Source: Faecalibacterium sp. I3-3-89
GTDB lineage: Bacteria > Bacillota > Clostridia > Oscillospirales > Ruminococcaceae
Reading direction: 5' to 3'
Assembly: GCF_023347275.1 (NCBI RefSeq)
Contig: NZ_CP094468.1
Coordinates: forward strand, 186,001-250,000
Length of the DNA: 64,000 bases
The position numbers and the translations under genes are program-made. The first letter of the stretch is position 1. The number at the start of each line of letters is the position of its first letter. The notes beneath the pieces are model-generated. The model was given only the letters and a program-made list of their open reading frames with translations. It did not search any database and had not been told where the DNA came from. Shown here piece after piece: positions 45,817 through 54,252 of this stretch.

Positions 45817-45948
45817 ACCTCTCCGTCATCGCTGCGCGATGCCACCTCCCCTATCGAGGGGAGGCCTTGGCATACCGGAAAAGTCGGCCTCTTCGCCAGA
45901 GGCTCCCCTACCAGGGGAGCTGGCGGGCGCAAGCCCGACTGAGAGGTT
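45816..45948. repeat. family A repeat, copy 3 (between pstA and pstB)
   Basis: It has termini AACCTCTCCGTC and GACTGAGAGGTT, and internal hairpins CCTCCCC/GGGGAGG and GGCTCCCCT/AGGGGAGC. It starts on the last base of the pstA stop and ends 37 bases before pstB. Confidence 0.88.
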
Positions 45949-45984
45949 GTACGAAGGCGCAGCTAACAAATACAAGGAGTCTGT

Positions 45985-46740
45985 ATGGCATCGATTATTA
46001 CAGCCAAGAACCTGAACCTCTGGTACGGTGACTTCAAAGCCCTCAAGAGCATCTCGCTGGATGTGGGCGAAAAAGAGATCACGGCCCTCATCGGCCCCTC
46101 AGGCTGCGGCAAATCCACCTTTCTGAAGACCCTGAACCGGATGAATGACCTTGTGCCGAATGTCCGCATCGAGGGAGATGTCCGGCTGCGGGGCGAGGAT
46201 ATTTTCTCGAAGGAGATGCAGCTGACTGACCTGCGCCGCCGCGTTGGCATGGTCTTCCAGAAGGCAAACCCCTTCCCCATGAGCATCTACGACAACATCA
46301 CCTATGGTCCCAAACTCCATGGCGTCCACAATAAGGCGGAGCTGGACGAGCTGGTGGAAAGCTCTCTGCGGGGCGCTGCCCTCTGGGACGAGGTGAAAGA
46401 CCGCCTCAGGAAGAGCGCGCTGGGCCTTTCCGGGGGCCAGCAGCAGCGCCTGTGCATCGCCCGGGCACTGGCGGTCAAGCCGGAAGTGCTGCTGATGGAC
46501 GAGCCGACCAGCGCCCTCGACCCCGGTTCCACCATGAAGGTCGAAGAGCTGATGAGCGAGCTGAAGAAGAACTACACCGTGGTCATCGTCACCCACAATA
46601 TGCAGCAGGCAGCCCGCATCAGCGACCGCACGGCCTTCTTCCTGCTGGGCGAGCTGGTGGAGTGCGGCCCCACGAGTGAGATCTTCAGCACCCCGAAGGA
46701 CAAGCGCACCGAGGACTACATCTCGGGCCGCTTCGGTTAA
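45985..46740 (+). CDS. pstB: phosphate ABC transporter ATPase
   Basis: The 251-residue ATPase has Walker [20 protein letters not shown] (about residue 35), the PstB-typical [20 protein letters not shown]-loop, the ABC signature [15 protein letters not shown], Walker [13 protein letters not shown] and the switch His [13 protein letters not shown]. It drives phosphate import through PstCA. The ATG is preceded by AAGGAGTCTGT. It is separated from pstA by a repeat and from phoU by 17 bases. Confidence 0.96.
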   Translation: MASIITAKNLNLWYGDFKALKSISLDVGEKEITALIGPSGCGKSTFLKTLNRMNDLVPNVRIEGDVRLRGEDIFSKEMQLTDLRRRVGMVFQKANPFPMSIYDNITYGPKLHGVHNKAELDELVESSLRGAALWDEVKDRLRKSALGLSGGQQQRLCIARALAVKPEVLLMDEPTSALDPGSTMKVEELMSELKKNYTVVIVTHNMQQAARISDRTAFFLLGELVECGPTSEIFSTPKDKRTEDYISGRFG

Positions 46741-46757
46741 AAAGGAGGGTTTGCGAT

Positions 46758-47426
46758 ATGAGCACACGCACACAGTACGACGCCGACCTCGCGGCCCTGA
46801 AGGCTTTGCTGGCCAAGATGGGCCAGCTGTCCGCCGACGCGGTGGAGGACGCGCTGGAGTCCCTCTGCACGGCTGACGCCGAGGGGGCAAAGGAGATCAT
46901 CAAGGGCGACTCTGAGGTCAACCGGATGGAACGGGACATCGAGCACCGCTGCATGACCCTGCTGCTCCGTCAGCAGCCGGTGGCCAGCGACCTGCGCTTT
47001 ATCTCCGCAGCCATGAAAGTAGTGACGGATGTGGAGCGCATCGGTGACCACGCCGCCGACATCGCGGAGATCGTGCCCCATCTGGCCGGTGTCCGCAAGG
47101 CGGGCGACCCCGCCGTAAGCAAGAGCATCGAGATGGGCCGGAAAGCCCACAAGATGCTGAACGACGCCATGGCCGCCTTTGCGGCAGAGGACGAGGCGGC
47201 GGCAAAGGCCGTCATCGAGGCCGACGATGCCGTGGACTACGACTTCAACAGCATCAAGCGGATGCTGGCAGCGGAGATCGCTGCCGACCCCGGGAAGATC
47301 GACGCCGCCCTCGATGTGCTGATGGTCATCAAGTACCTTGAGCGCATCGGCGACCACGCTGTGAACGTCGCCGAGTGGGTGGAGTTCCTGCGCACCGGCC
47401 GGTATCACCACGAGAATATGTTCTGA
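46758..47426 (+). CDS. phoU: PhoU family phosphate signalling regulator
   Basis: The 222-residue helical protein has the duplicated PhoU three-helix bundle with the metal-binding motif seen twice: DVERIGDHAADIAE (first repeat) and KYLERIGDHAVNVAEW (second repeat). ExxxDH-type residues bind iron clusters in known members. PhoU links PstSCAB to a histidine kinase that controls the Pho response and limits phosphate uptake. No PhoR/PhoB pair is present nearby. A terminator follows. Confidence 0.95.
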   Translation: MSTRTQYDADLAALKALLAKMGQLSADAVEDALESLCTADAEGAKEIIKGDSEVNRMERDIEHRCMTLLLRQQPVASDLRFISAAMKVVTDVERIGDHAADIAEIVPHLAGVRKAGDPAVSKSIEMGRKAHKMLNDAMAAFAAEDEAAAKAVIEADDAVDYDFNSIKRMLAAEIAADPGKIDAALDVLMVIKYLERIGDHAVNVAEWVEFLRTGRYHHENMF

Positions 47427-47454
47427 GTTCTGTTTTCCTCTTTTTCTTTTCCTG

Positions 47455-47490
47455 AAAAGCTGCTGCCCGGGTGTGGGCGGCAGCTTTTGT
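47455..47490 (+). terminator. pst-phoU terminator
   Basis: AAAAGCTGCTGCCC (47455-47468) pairs with GGGCGGCAGCTTTT (47475-47488, one wobble), followed by GTTTG. Confidence 0.88.
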
Positions 47491-47672
47491 TTGTGCGCCG
47501 AAACCCCGTCTGAAAAATTTTGGAGATTTTCCCCCTCTGGTGCAATTTCCGGCCACGCTGTGTCGTATTATAAGCAGAAGCCTCCCAAAGGGGGCGCTTG
47601 TGAGACCTGAGCGCGGCCCGGCTCCGACATCCCCTTGTCTCCCGGCGGGCCGCGCCGCAACGGAGGATACCT

Positions 47673-48059
47673 ATGGACACCAAGAAATTCCCGCTGGAAG
47701 CCCACGGTGTAGCCGTCAGCCGCGCCGAGCTGGTACAGGCGGCTTTGGATGAGATCACCCAGAATTACCGCGAGGCCAGCCTTTCCAATGTGGCCCGCAG
47801 CTACGGCGTCTCGCTGGCCTATGTCAGCGAGTGCGTCCGGGCGCAGACCGGCCGCACCTACAAGGAGCTGCTCCAGAAGCACCGGATGGAGACGGCCGCC
47901 CGTCTGCTGCGCCGCAGCGACTGGAACATCCAGCAGATCATCACCTATGTCGGCTACGAGAACACCAGCTACTTCTACCGCCTGTTCCACGAGCGCTACG
48001 GCCAAAGCCCCCGCGAGTACCGCCAGAGCCGCGCCGTCCGCACCCGCACCCCGGCCTGA
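47673..48059 (+). CDS. AraC-type DNA-binding protein, domain only
   Basis: The 128-residue protein is a single AraC HTH domain: SLSNVARSYGVSLAYVSECVRAQTG (first helix-turn-helix) and the second RRSDWNIQQIITYVGYENTSYFYRLFHERYGQSPREYR (motif ends RRSD and PREYR). There is no ligand-binding domain, so it either responds to another protein or acts constitutively. A GGAGG precedes the ATG by nine bases. The phoU terminator lies upstream and a very strong terminator follows. The target is unknown. Confidence 0.88.
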   Translation: MDTKKFPLEAHGVAVSRAELVQAALDEITQNYREASLSNVARSYGVSLAYVSECVRAQTGRTYKELLQKHRMETAARLLRRSDWNIQQIITYVGYENTSYFYRLFHERYGQSPREYRQSRAVRTRTPA

Positions 48060-48074
48060 ACCGCAAGATCAAGA

Positions 48075-48117
48075 TGCACCAAAAGGCGTCCCGTGCCTTC
48101 GGGACGCCTTTTGGTGC
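48075..48117 (+). terminator. terminator of AraC-type gene
   Basis: GCACCAAAAGGCGTCCC (48075-48091) pairs perfectly over 17 bases with GGGACGCCTTTTGGTGC (48100-48116). Confidence 0.85.
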
Positions 48118-48202
48118 CTGTGCATGGAAAAATGAGGCGGAGTGTGCTACAATAGAAGCCAGACGTGCGCTGCGGCGCACAGAAAGAAAGGGTGGAAACG
48201 GA

Positions 48203-48712
48203 ATGTTTCGTGGAGCAAGACACTCTGATTTGGAGCAGATCTTAGACATCTATGCCCGTGCCCGGAAGGTGATGGCTGCTTCGGGCAACCCGACCCAGTG
48301 GGGTGACGACTATCCGCCGAGAGAGATGCTGGAAGAGGACATCGACGCCAACCGGCTGTTCATCTATACGGTCAACGGCCGGCTTGAGGCGGTGTTCGCC
48401 TTCATTCTGGGGCCGGACCCCACCTATGCAAAGATCGAGGGCGGCAAGTGGCTCAACGACACCCTGCCCTACGGAACCATCCACCGGCTGGCCTCGGCGG
48501 GCCATCGCAAAGGCGTGACGGACGAGGTCATTACATGGTGTCTCGAGCACTGCGAGAGCCTGCGCGCCGACACCCACGAGGACAACAAGATCATGCAGCA
48601 TCTTCTCGAGAAGAACGGCTTTGCCCGCTGCGGCATCATCTTAGCGGATGACGGCAAGCCCCGCATCGCCTATCAGAAGCTGTCTGCGACTCTGCCTCTG
48701 CGGGCAGAATAA
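48203..48712 (+). CDS. GNAT family N-acetyltransferase
   Basis: The 169-residue protein shows the GNAT opening RGARHSDLEQILDIYARARKVMAASGNPTQW (motif ends RGAR and PTQW, common in this subgroup), IHRLASAGHRKGVTDEVITW as a variant of the acetyl-CoA RxxGxx motif, and RADTHEDNKIMQHLLEKNGFARCG as the final motif. Its substrate is unknown. GGTGGAAAC precedes the ATG at 48203. It lies 14 bases before the epimerase gene, so the pair is probably one operon, perhaps acting on peptides or amino acids. Confidence 0.88.
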   Translation: MFRGARHSDLEQILDIYARARKVMAASGNPTQWGDDYPPREMLEEDIDANRLFIYTVNGRLEAVFAFILGPDPTYAKIEGGKWLNDTLPYGTIHRLASAGHRKGVTDEVITWCLEHCESLRADTHEDNKIMQHLLEKNGFARCGIILADDGKPRIAYQKLSATLPLRAE

Positions 48713-48726
48713 GGAGGGACTGGACA

Positions 48727-49839
48727 TTGAAGATCACACAGGTAAAGCTGGGCCGCATCTCGACCCCGCTCCGCGTCCCCTTCAAGACGGCGCTGCGCAC
48801 CGTGCGCAGCGTGGAGGACGTCATCGTTGAGCTGCACACCGACACCGGCGCGGTGGGCTACGGCGAGGCACCTCCCACCGGCGTCATCACCGGCGTCATC
48901 ACCGGCGACACCACTGGGGCCATCATCGGGGCCATCCGGGACCACATCGCCCCGGCCATCCTTGGCCGCGACCTCGACGAGTTCGAGGATCTGACCGCTG
49001 CGGTGCAGAAGGCCCTCGTGCACAACACCAGTGCAAAGGCGGCGGTGGACATGGCCCTGTGGGACCTGCTGGGCCAGAAGTACGGTGCCCCGGTCTACCG
49101 GATGCTGGGCGGCGCGCGCAGCAATATCGTCACCGACATCACCATCAGCGTCAACCCGCCGGAGGAAATGGCGCGGGACGCCCGCACGGCCCTCGAGCGG
49201 GGCTATGACTGCCTGAAGGTCAAGGTGGGCATCGACCCGGAGTTGGATGTGGCCCGTCTGGCCGCAGTCCGCGAGGCTGTGGGAAAAGAGGTCAGGATCC
49301 GCATCGACGCCAATCAGGCGTGGAATGCGAAGCAGGCCGTCCGCATCCTCGACCAGATGCAGGAAAAGGGCCTCGACATCGAGTTCGTCGAGCAGCCTGT
49401 GCCTGCCGCTGACCTCGAGGGGATGCAGTACGTCACCCGGAACGCCAGCGTGCCTGTGCTGGCCGACGAGAGCGTGTTCAGCCCCGCAGATGCCCTGCGC
49501 ATCATGCAGACCGGCGCGGCGGACTTTGTGAACATCAAGCTGATGAAGTGCGGCGGCATCACCAACGCCCTCCGCATCGCCTCGGCGGCGGAGGTCTACG
49601 GCGTCGAGTGCATGATCGGCTGTATGCTGGAGGCGAAGATCTCCGTCAATGCGGCGGTGGAGCTGGCCTGCGCCAAAAAGATCATCACGAAGGTCGATCT
49701 GGACGGCCCGGTGCTCTGCAGCGAGGACCACATCCTCGGCGGCGCGGTCTTCAACGAGAAGGACATCACCGTATCGGATGCCCCCGGCATGGGCATCAAG
49801 GGCTTCGTCCCCGGCAAAGTGACCTATCTGGACGACTGA
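48727..49839 (+). CDS. dipeptide (L-Ala-D/L-Glu) epimerase, enolase superfamily
   Basis: The 370-residue protein is an enolase-superfamily enzyme of the muconate-lactonizing subgroup. Lys residues of the KVKVG motif (about residue 160) and KLMKCGG (about 268) flank the metal ligands of DANQAW, EFVEQP and LADESV. This matches L-Ala-D/L-Glu epimerases that recycle murein peptides. The start is a TTG at 48727 behind AAGGAGGG. It follows a GNAT gene closely and ends at a strong terminator. Confidence 0.88.
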   Translation: MKITQVKLGRISTPLRVPFKTALRTVRSVEDVIVELHTDTGAVGYGEAPPTGVITGVITGDTTGAIIGAIRDHIAPAILGRDLDEFEDLTAAVQKALVHNTSAKAAVDMALWDLLGQKYGAPVYRMLGGARSNIVTDITISVNPPEEMARDARTALERGYDCLKVKVGIDPELDVARLAAVREAVGKEVRIRIDANQAWNAKQAVRILDQMQEKGLDIEFVEQPVPAADLEGMQYVTRNASVPVLADESVFSPADALRIMQTGAADFVNIKLMKCGGITNALRIASAAEVYGVECMIGCMLEAKISVNAAVELACAKKIITKVDLDGPVLCSEDHILGGAVFNEKDITVSDAPGMGIKGFVPGKVTYLDD

Positions 49840-49860
49840 AAAATAAATAAGAATGACTTT

Positions 49861-49893
49861 CCCCCGGCAGAGTTTCTCTGCCGGGGGATTTTT
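49861..49893 (+). terminator. terminator of epimerase gene
   Basis: CCCCCGGCAGAG (49861-49872) pairs with CTCTGCCGGGGG (49876-49887), loop TTT, then ATTTTT. Confidence 0.92.
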
Positions 49894-50012
49894 CTGCCTT
49901 GCTGGGTGAAATATCTTAACTCTGTATGCGATACGAATACAGTTTTGTCGGCGGGGCCGGGAGGAAAAGGGAGAAATCGGATGGAACCGCCCGAAATATC
50001 TGCGGAAAACCT

Positions 50013-50040
50013 TTGACTTTTCTGCCGTGTGTGCTATAAT
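50013..50040 (+). promoter_or_regulatory. sstT promoter
   Basis: TTGACT (50013-50018), 16 bases, TATAAT (50035-50040), preceding the transporter by about 70 bases. Confidence 0.75.
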
Positions 50041-50111
50041 AACACTTGTCTTTGGGAAAGAGACAGAAAAGTGTGCGCGGCGTGCGCACACATATGGAGG
50101 AGTGTTTTGAT

Positions 50112-51362
50112 ATGATGAATGGCGTAAAAGCCGTGGCAAAGAAGTACAATGAGGTCAGCCTCATCCTTCGCATCGTCGCCGGTCTGGTCATCGGTGCGGT
50201 GCTGGCGCTTGCGGTGCCGGGTGCGGGCTGGGTCGGCGAGCTGGGCAGCCTGTTCGTCGGCGCGCTGAAGGGCATCGCCCCGGTGCTGGTGTTCGTTATC
50301 GTGGCCAGTGCGCTGGCGCAGGGCAGCTCCAAGCTGGACCGCCGCTTTGGCACAGTCATCTGGCTGTATATGCTGACCACCTTCCTTGCGGCGGCCATCG
50401 CTTCCGTTACGAGCTTCATGTTCCCTGTGTCGGTCGTTCTGGCAGACGCTGCTCAGTCGGACGTGGTGCCGCAGGGTCTGGGCGAGGTGCTGAGCACCCT
50501 GATCACCAACTTTGTCGCCAACCCCATCAGCGCTCTGATGAGCGGCAACTACATCGGCATCCTGTTCTGGGCCTGTATGTTCGGCCTCGCCATGAAGAGC
50601 ATCGGCTCGGATACCACCAAGAAGTTCCTCGCCGATACCGCCGATGCGGTGTCGCAGGTGGTGCGCTGGATCATCAATCTGGCCCCCTTCGGCATCATGG
50701 GTCTGGTGTATACCAACGTGTCGGGCAACGGTCTGGCCATCTTTACCCAGTACGGCAAGCTGCTGGCCCTGCTGGTGGGCACCATGCTGTTCATGGCGCT
50801 CATCGTCTCCCCCTTCATCATGTTTATCTATCTGGGCTGCAACCCCTATCCGCTGGTGTTCCGCTGCCTGAAGGAGTCGGGCCTGACCGCATTCTTCACC
50901 CGCAGCTCGGCGGCCAACATCCCCGTCAACATGGCCCTGTGCGAGAAGCTGGGCCTCGATAAGGATATGTATTCCGTCTCCATCCCTCTGGGCGCTACCA
51001 TCAATATGGATGGTGCGGCTATCACCATCACCATCATGACGCTGGCTGCGGCCAACACGCTGGGCATCCCCGTGACCCTGCCTGCCGCCATCGTCCTGAG
51101 CGCCATGTCCGCTCTGGGTGCCTGCGGCGCTTCCGGCGTGGCCGGCGGCTCCCTGCTGCTCATCCCGATGGCCTGCTCCCTGTTTGGCATCTCCAATGAT
51201 GTGGCCATGCAGATGGTCGGCGTCGGCTTCATCATCGGCGTGATCCAGGATTCTGTGGAGACTGCGCTGAACTCCGCCGGCGATGTGGAGTTCGCCGCTA
51301 CCGCCGAGTATCACCAGTGGCTCAAGCAGGGCAAGCCCCTGCCGGACTTCCTCCGCAAGTAA
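50112..51362 (+). CDS. sstT: serine/threonine:Na+ symporter
   Basis: The 416-residue protein is a DAACS-family symporter close to SstT: LILRIVAGLVIGAVLAL, SFMFPVSVVL, the HP1-like serine-rich FFTRSSAANIPVNMALCEKLGL, and LGATINMDGAAITITIMTLAAANTLG plus GACGASGVAGGSLLLIPMAC. These are SstT signatures that distinguish it from glutamate carriers. It imports serine and threonine with sodium. I chose the ATG at 50112, after GGAGG; the frame upstream to 50046 overlaps the promoter region. A bidirectional terminator follows. Confidence 0.92.
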   Translation: MMNGVKAVAKKYNEVSLILRIVAGLVIGAVLALAVPGAGWVGELGSLFVGALKGIAPVLVFVIVASALAQGSSKLDRRFGTVIWLYMLTTFLAAAIASVTSFMFPVSVVLADAAQSDVVPQGLGEVLSTLITNFVANPISALMSGNYIGILFWACMFGLAMKSIGSDTTKKFLADTADAVSQVVRWIINLAPFGIMGLVYTNVSGNGLAIFTQYGKLLALLVGTMLFMALIVSPFIMFIYLGCNPYPLVFRCLKESGLTAFFTRSSAANIPVNMALCEKLGLDKDMYSVSIPLGATINMDGAAITITIMTLAAANTLGIPVTLPAAIVLSAMSALGACGASGVAGGSLLLIPMACSLFGISNDVAMQMVGVGFIIGVIQDSVETALNSAGDVEFAATAEYHQWLKQGKPLPDFLRK

Positions 51363-51372
51363 AGTGCAAAAA

Positions 51373-51412
51373 AACAATGGCTGGAGCCGCGCGGCTCCAG
51401 CCATTGTTTCGT
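51373..51412. terminator. bidirectional terminator between sstT and ECF gene
   Basis: AACAATGGCTGGAGCC (51373-51388) pairs with GGCTCCAGCCATTGTT (51393-51408) around GCGC. It serves both convergent genes. Confidence 0.9.
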
Positions 51413-51426
51413 TTTCCGGAAAAGGC

Positions 51427-51963
51427 TCAGTCGATGACCTTTGCCTTCTGCAGTGCGGTGACGATGAGGGGGATGAGCACCAGCTGGGCGATGATGCCGG
51501 GCACAGCGGTGAAGAGTGCGCCGGACAGGAAGGCCGAGAAGGGGAAGCTGGAGCCGCTGAGGCCCGCCAGCAGGAAGCGGACTGCGCCCCAAACGAGGCG
51601 TCCGGCCACCATGGCCGCCGCGAGGGTAGCATAGGTCATGGGCAGCGTGTGGTTCACCCGGCGGTAGAGCCAGCCGGACACCGCGCCGTAGGCAGCCAGC
51701 TCAAAGGCCATCGAGAGGGCGATGGGGTACAGCGGGGGCATCCCGAAGAGCACCGAGCGGAGCAGCGGGGCCGCGAAGCCCACAGCCAGACCCCACGGCC
51801 CGCCCAGCACGAAGCCGCAGAGCAGGATGGGGAAATGCATGGGGCAGAGCATATTGCCCACCTGCGGCACATGGCCCGTCACCATGGGCAGGACGAAGGC
51901 CAGAGCCAGAAAGAGCGCAGCCAGCACGATGCTGCGGGCCGGAGAGGTGTGTTTCGTTTTCAT
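51427..51963 (-). CDS. ECF transporter S component (vitamin uptake)
   Basis: The 178-residue membrane protein has about six hydrophobic helices and the substrate-specificity features of ECF S components: SIVLAALFLALAFVLPMVTGHVPQ, GNMLCPMHFPILLCGFVLGGPWGLAVGF and PLLRSVLFGMPPLYPIALSMAFELAAYG. The conserved LLCG and PxYPIA parts place it in the PF12822-like group, but I cannot name the vitamin. It needs shared EcfAA'T modules encoded elsewhere. The ATG at 51963 follows AAGGAGG. A leader with its own terminator lies upstream, so expression is probably controlled by a riboswitch. Confidence 0.85.
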   Translation of the reverse strand: MKTKHTSPARSIVLAALFLALAFVLPMVTGHVPQVGNMLCPMHFPILLCGFVLGGPWGLAVGFAAPLLRSVLFGMPPLYPIALSMAFELAAYGAVSGWLYRRVNHTLPMTYATLAAAMVAGRLVWGAVRFLLAGLSGSSFPFSAFLSGALFTAVPGIIAQLVLIPLIVTALQKAKVID

Positions 51964-52161
51964 CGGAGTTCCTCCTTGCAGGCCGCACCGGGACAGAAAA
52001 AGGGGGCTGCCCTTGGAAATGCATCCCAAAGGCAGACCCCTTCATGGCGTCTGTTGCAAAAAGTACGGCGGAAAATAAGCGTGCGGCGGGCTTCGGCCCG
52101 CAGGCCCGGCTTCCTGCCGGAAATCGTGAAAATTATAGCAGAGTGCCGCAGGATTTGTCAA
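51964..52161 (-). promoter_or_regulatory. terminator-bearing leader (candidate riboswitch) of ECF gene
   Basis: On the minus strand TTGACA (52161-52156), 18 bases, TATAAT (52137-52132) starts a roughly 160-base leader. It contains CCGGCAGGAAGCCGG and GCGGGCCGAAGCCCGC hairpins. It then has a terminator (GGGGTCTGCCTT at 52040-52029 with AAGGGCAGCCCCC at 52014-52002, followed by TTTTT) ahead of the AAGGAGG ribosome site. The layout is that of a transcription-terminating riboswitch, but no known aptamer consensus (TPP, FMN, THF, preQ1, cobalamin) was recognised. Confidence 0.6.
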
Positions 52162-52250
52162 GACCGGTGCAAAGCAGACTGCAAATTGACCAAAAAAGGA
52201 TGCGTTTGGAGCAGTTTTTGACCGCGTGTGTACATTTTGCTGGAAGAAGC

Positions 52251-52279
52251 TTGACCTTTTTGCACAGAATAGATAATAT
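52251..52279 (+). promoter_or_regulatory. transketolase promoter
   Basis: TTGACC (52251-52256), 17 bases, TAATAT (52274-52279) with a roughly 90-base leader before the gene. Confidence 0.7.
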
Positions 52280-52370
52280 AAACTTGAATTATAGCGCAAT
52301 GAGGCGGCAGGAGCCGCACCTTGCGCGGCTGTTACCTTGCAAATTCTGAGGTTCATACGGGAGGACCATC

Positions 52371-53222
52371 ATGACAAATGCAGAAAAGCTCACCCTTGCC
52401 AAGCACGCCTGCCACATCCGCATGGGCGTGATCGAGGGAACTCACAGCGCCAAGTGCGGCCATCCGGGCGGCAGTCTGGACATCGCCGAGGTGCTGTCTT
52501 ACCTCTATTTCGTGGATATGAATGTTGACCCCAAGGCTCCGAAAAAGCCGGACCGCGACCGTCTGGTGCTGTCCAAGGGCCACGCCGCCCCGGCGCTCTA
52601 CGCTGCGCTGGCCGAGCGCGGGTTCTTCCCGGTGGAAGACCTCAAGACCCTGCGCAAGATCGGCAGCTACCTGCAGGGCCACCCCAACATGAATGAGACG
52701 CCGGGCGTGGATATGTCCACCGGCAGTCTGGGTCAGGGTGTGTCCGCCGCCTGCGGCATGGCTCTGGGCGCAAAGATCAGCAAAAAGCCGGTCAATGTCT
52801 ACACCATCCTTGGCGATGGCGAGGTGGAAGAGGGCGAGTGCTGGGAGGCGTTCATGTTTGCCGCCCACTATAAGCTCTCCAACCTCTGCGTCATGCTGGA
52901 CCGCAACCATCTCCAGATCGACGGCACGACCGAGACGGTCATGAACAGCGCCCCGCTGGAAGAGAAGCTGAAGGCTTTCAACTTCAACGTCCTGACCATC
53001 AACGGCCACGACTACGACCAGATCGAGGCGGCTGTCAAGGCGTTCCACGCCGAGAACGACAAGCCCACCTGCATCATTCTGGACACCGTCAAGGGCACCG
53101 GCGTCTCCTTTATGACCAACTCTGTGGATTGGCACGGCAAAGGCCCCAACGACGAAGAGTACGCTGTGGCCATGCAGGAGCTGAACGCAGCCTACGCCGC
53201 GCTGGAACAGGAGGACAAGTAA
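52371..53222 (+). CDS. transketolase N-terminal subunit
   Basis: The 283-residue protein is the thiamine-pyrophosphate-binding half of a split transketolase. It has IEGTHSAKCGHPGGSLDIAEVLSYLY (GHPGGS contacts), DRLVLSKGHAAPALYAAL, STGSLGQGVSAACGMALG and the GDGEVEEGECWEAF ... NHLQIDG metal-binding motif. With the C-terminal subunit it transfers two-carbon units in the non-oxidative pentose phosphate pathway. GGGAGGACC precedes the ATG. The next gene starts two bases after its stop. Confidence 0.95.
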   Translation: MTNAEKLTLAKHACHIRMGVIEGTHSAKCGHPGGSLDIAEVLSYLYFVDMNVDPKAPKKPDRDRLVLSKGHAAPALYAALAERGFFPVEDLKTLRKIGSYLQGHPNMNETPGVDMSTGSLGQGVSAACGMALGAKISKKPVNVYTILGDGEVEEGECWEAFMFAAHYKLSNLCVMLDRNHLQIDGTTETVMNSAPLEEKLKAFNFNVLTINGHDYDQIEAAVKAFHAENDKPTCIILDTVKGTGVSFMTNSVDWHGKGPNDEEYAVAMQELNAAYAALEQEDK

Positions 53223-53223
53223 G

Positions 53224-54171
53224 ATGGCAGATGTGAAAATGATCGCGACCCGCGAGAGCTACGGCAATACTCTGAAAGCACTGGCCGCTGAGGGCCATGA
53301 TGATCTGGTGGTGCTGGACGCCGACCTCGCCGCCGCCACCAAGACCGGGATGTTCCGCAAGGCTTACCCGAACCGCCACTTCGACTGCGGCATCGCCGAA
53401 GCCAACATGATGGGCGTTGCCGCCGGTCTGTCCACCATGGGCTATGTCCCCTTCGTGTCCAGCTTCGCCATGTTCGCTGCGGGCCGTGCCTTTGAGCAGA
53501 TCCGCAACTCCGTGGCCTATCCCCGCCTGAATGTCAAGATCGGCGCCACCCACGGCGGTATCTCCGTCGGTGAGGACGGCGCTTCCCACCAGTGCTGCGA
53601 GGACTTCGCCCTCATGCGCAGCCTGCCCGGCATGACCATCATCTGCCCCGCTGACGATGTGGAGGCCCGGGCTGCTGTCCGCGCTGCCTACGAGATGCAG
53701 GGGCCGGTCTACCTCCGCTTCGGTCGTCTGGCCGTCCCTGTGTTCCACGACGAGGCCAACTACCACTTCGAGATCGGCAAGGGCGAGCAGCTCACCGAGG
53801 GCAATGACATCGCCATCGTGGCCACCGGCCTGATGGTCAACGAGGCCCGCAAGGCCGCTGAGACGCTGGCCGCCGAGGGCATCCACGCCCGCGTCCTCAA
53901 CATCCACACCATCAAGCCTCTGGATGAGGACATCATCCTCAAGGCAGCCAAGGAGTGCGGCAAGATTGTCACCGCCGAGGAGCACAACGTCATCGGCGGT
54001 CTGGGCGAGGCCGTCTGCTCGCTTCTGAGCGAGAAGCTGCCCACCCCCGTCCGCCGCGTGGGCGTGCAGGACAAGTTCGGCTGCTCCGGCCCTGCATGGG
54101 ATCTGCTGCGCGAGTATGGTCTGGACGCCGCCACCATCTGCAAGACCGCAAAGGAGATGCTGGGCCGATAA
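53224..54171 (+). CDS. transketolase C-terminal subunit
   Basis: The 315-residue protein is the pyrimidine-binding and regulatory half. It includes RESYGNTLKALAAEGHDDLVVLDADLAAAT, HFDCGIAEANMMGVAAGLSTMGYVPFVSSFAMFA (the catalytic Glu is in the GIAEANM motif), and HGGISVGEDGASHQCCEDFALMRSLPGMTIICPAD, named by their ends. The C-terminal domain (about residues 190-315) ends GPAWDLLREYGLDAATI. It forms the active enzyme with the N-terminal subunit, and the two-base gap suggests coupled translation. A terminator follows. Confidence 0.95.
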   Translation: MADVKMIATRESYGNTLKALAAEGHDDLVVLDADLAAATKTGMFRKAYPNRHFDCGIAEANMMGVAAGLSTMGYVPFVSSFAMFAAGRAFEQIRNSVAYPRLNVKIGATHGGISVGEDGASHQCCEDFALMRSLPGMTIICPADDVEARAAVRAAYEMQGPVYLRFGRLAVPVFHDEANYHFEIGKGEQLTEGNDIAIVATGLMVNEARKAAETLAAEGIHARVLNIHTIKPLDEDIILKAAKECGKIVTAEEHNVIGGLGEAVCSLLSEKLPTPVRRVGVQDKFGCSGPAWDLLREYGLDAATICKTAKEMLGR

Positions 54172-54198
54172 GCCAAGCGTTTCCTGCATAAGAAAAAA

Positions 54199-54239
54199 GA
54201 GACAGGCTTCCCCGGAAGGGGCTGCCTGTCTCATTTTTT
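54199..54239 (+). terminator. transketolase terminator
   Basis: GAGACAGGC (54199-54207) pairs with GCCTGTCTC (54224-54232), with an inner TCCCC/GGGGC part and ATTTTTT after. Confidence 0.88.
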
Positions 54240-54252
54240 ATGCGAGGATGCT

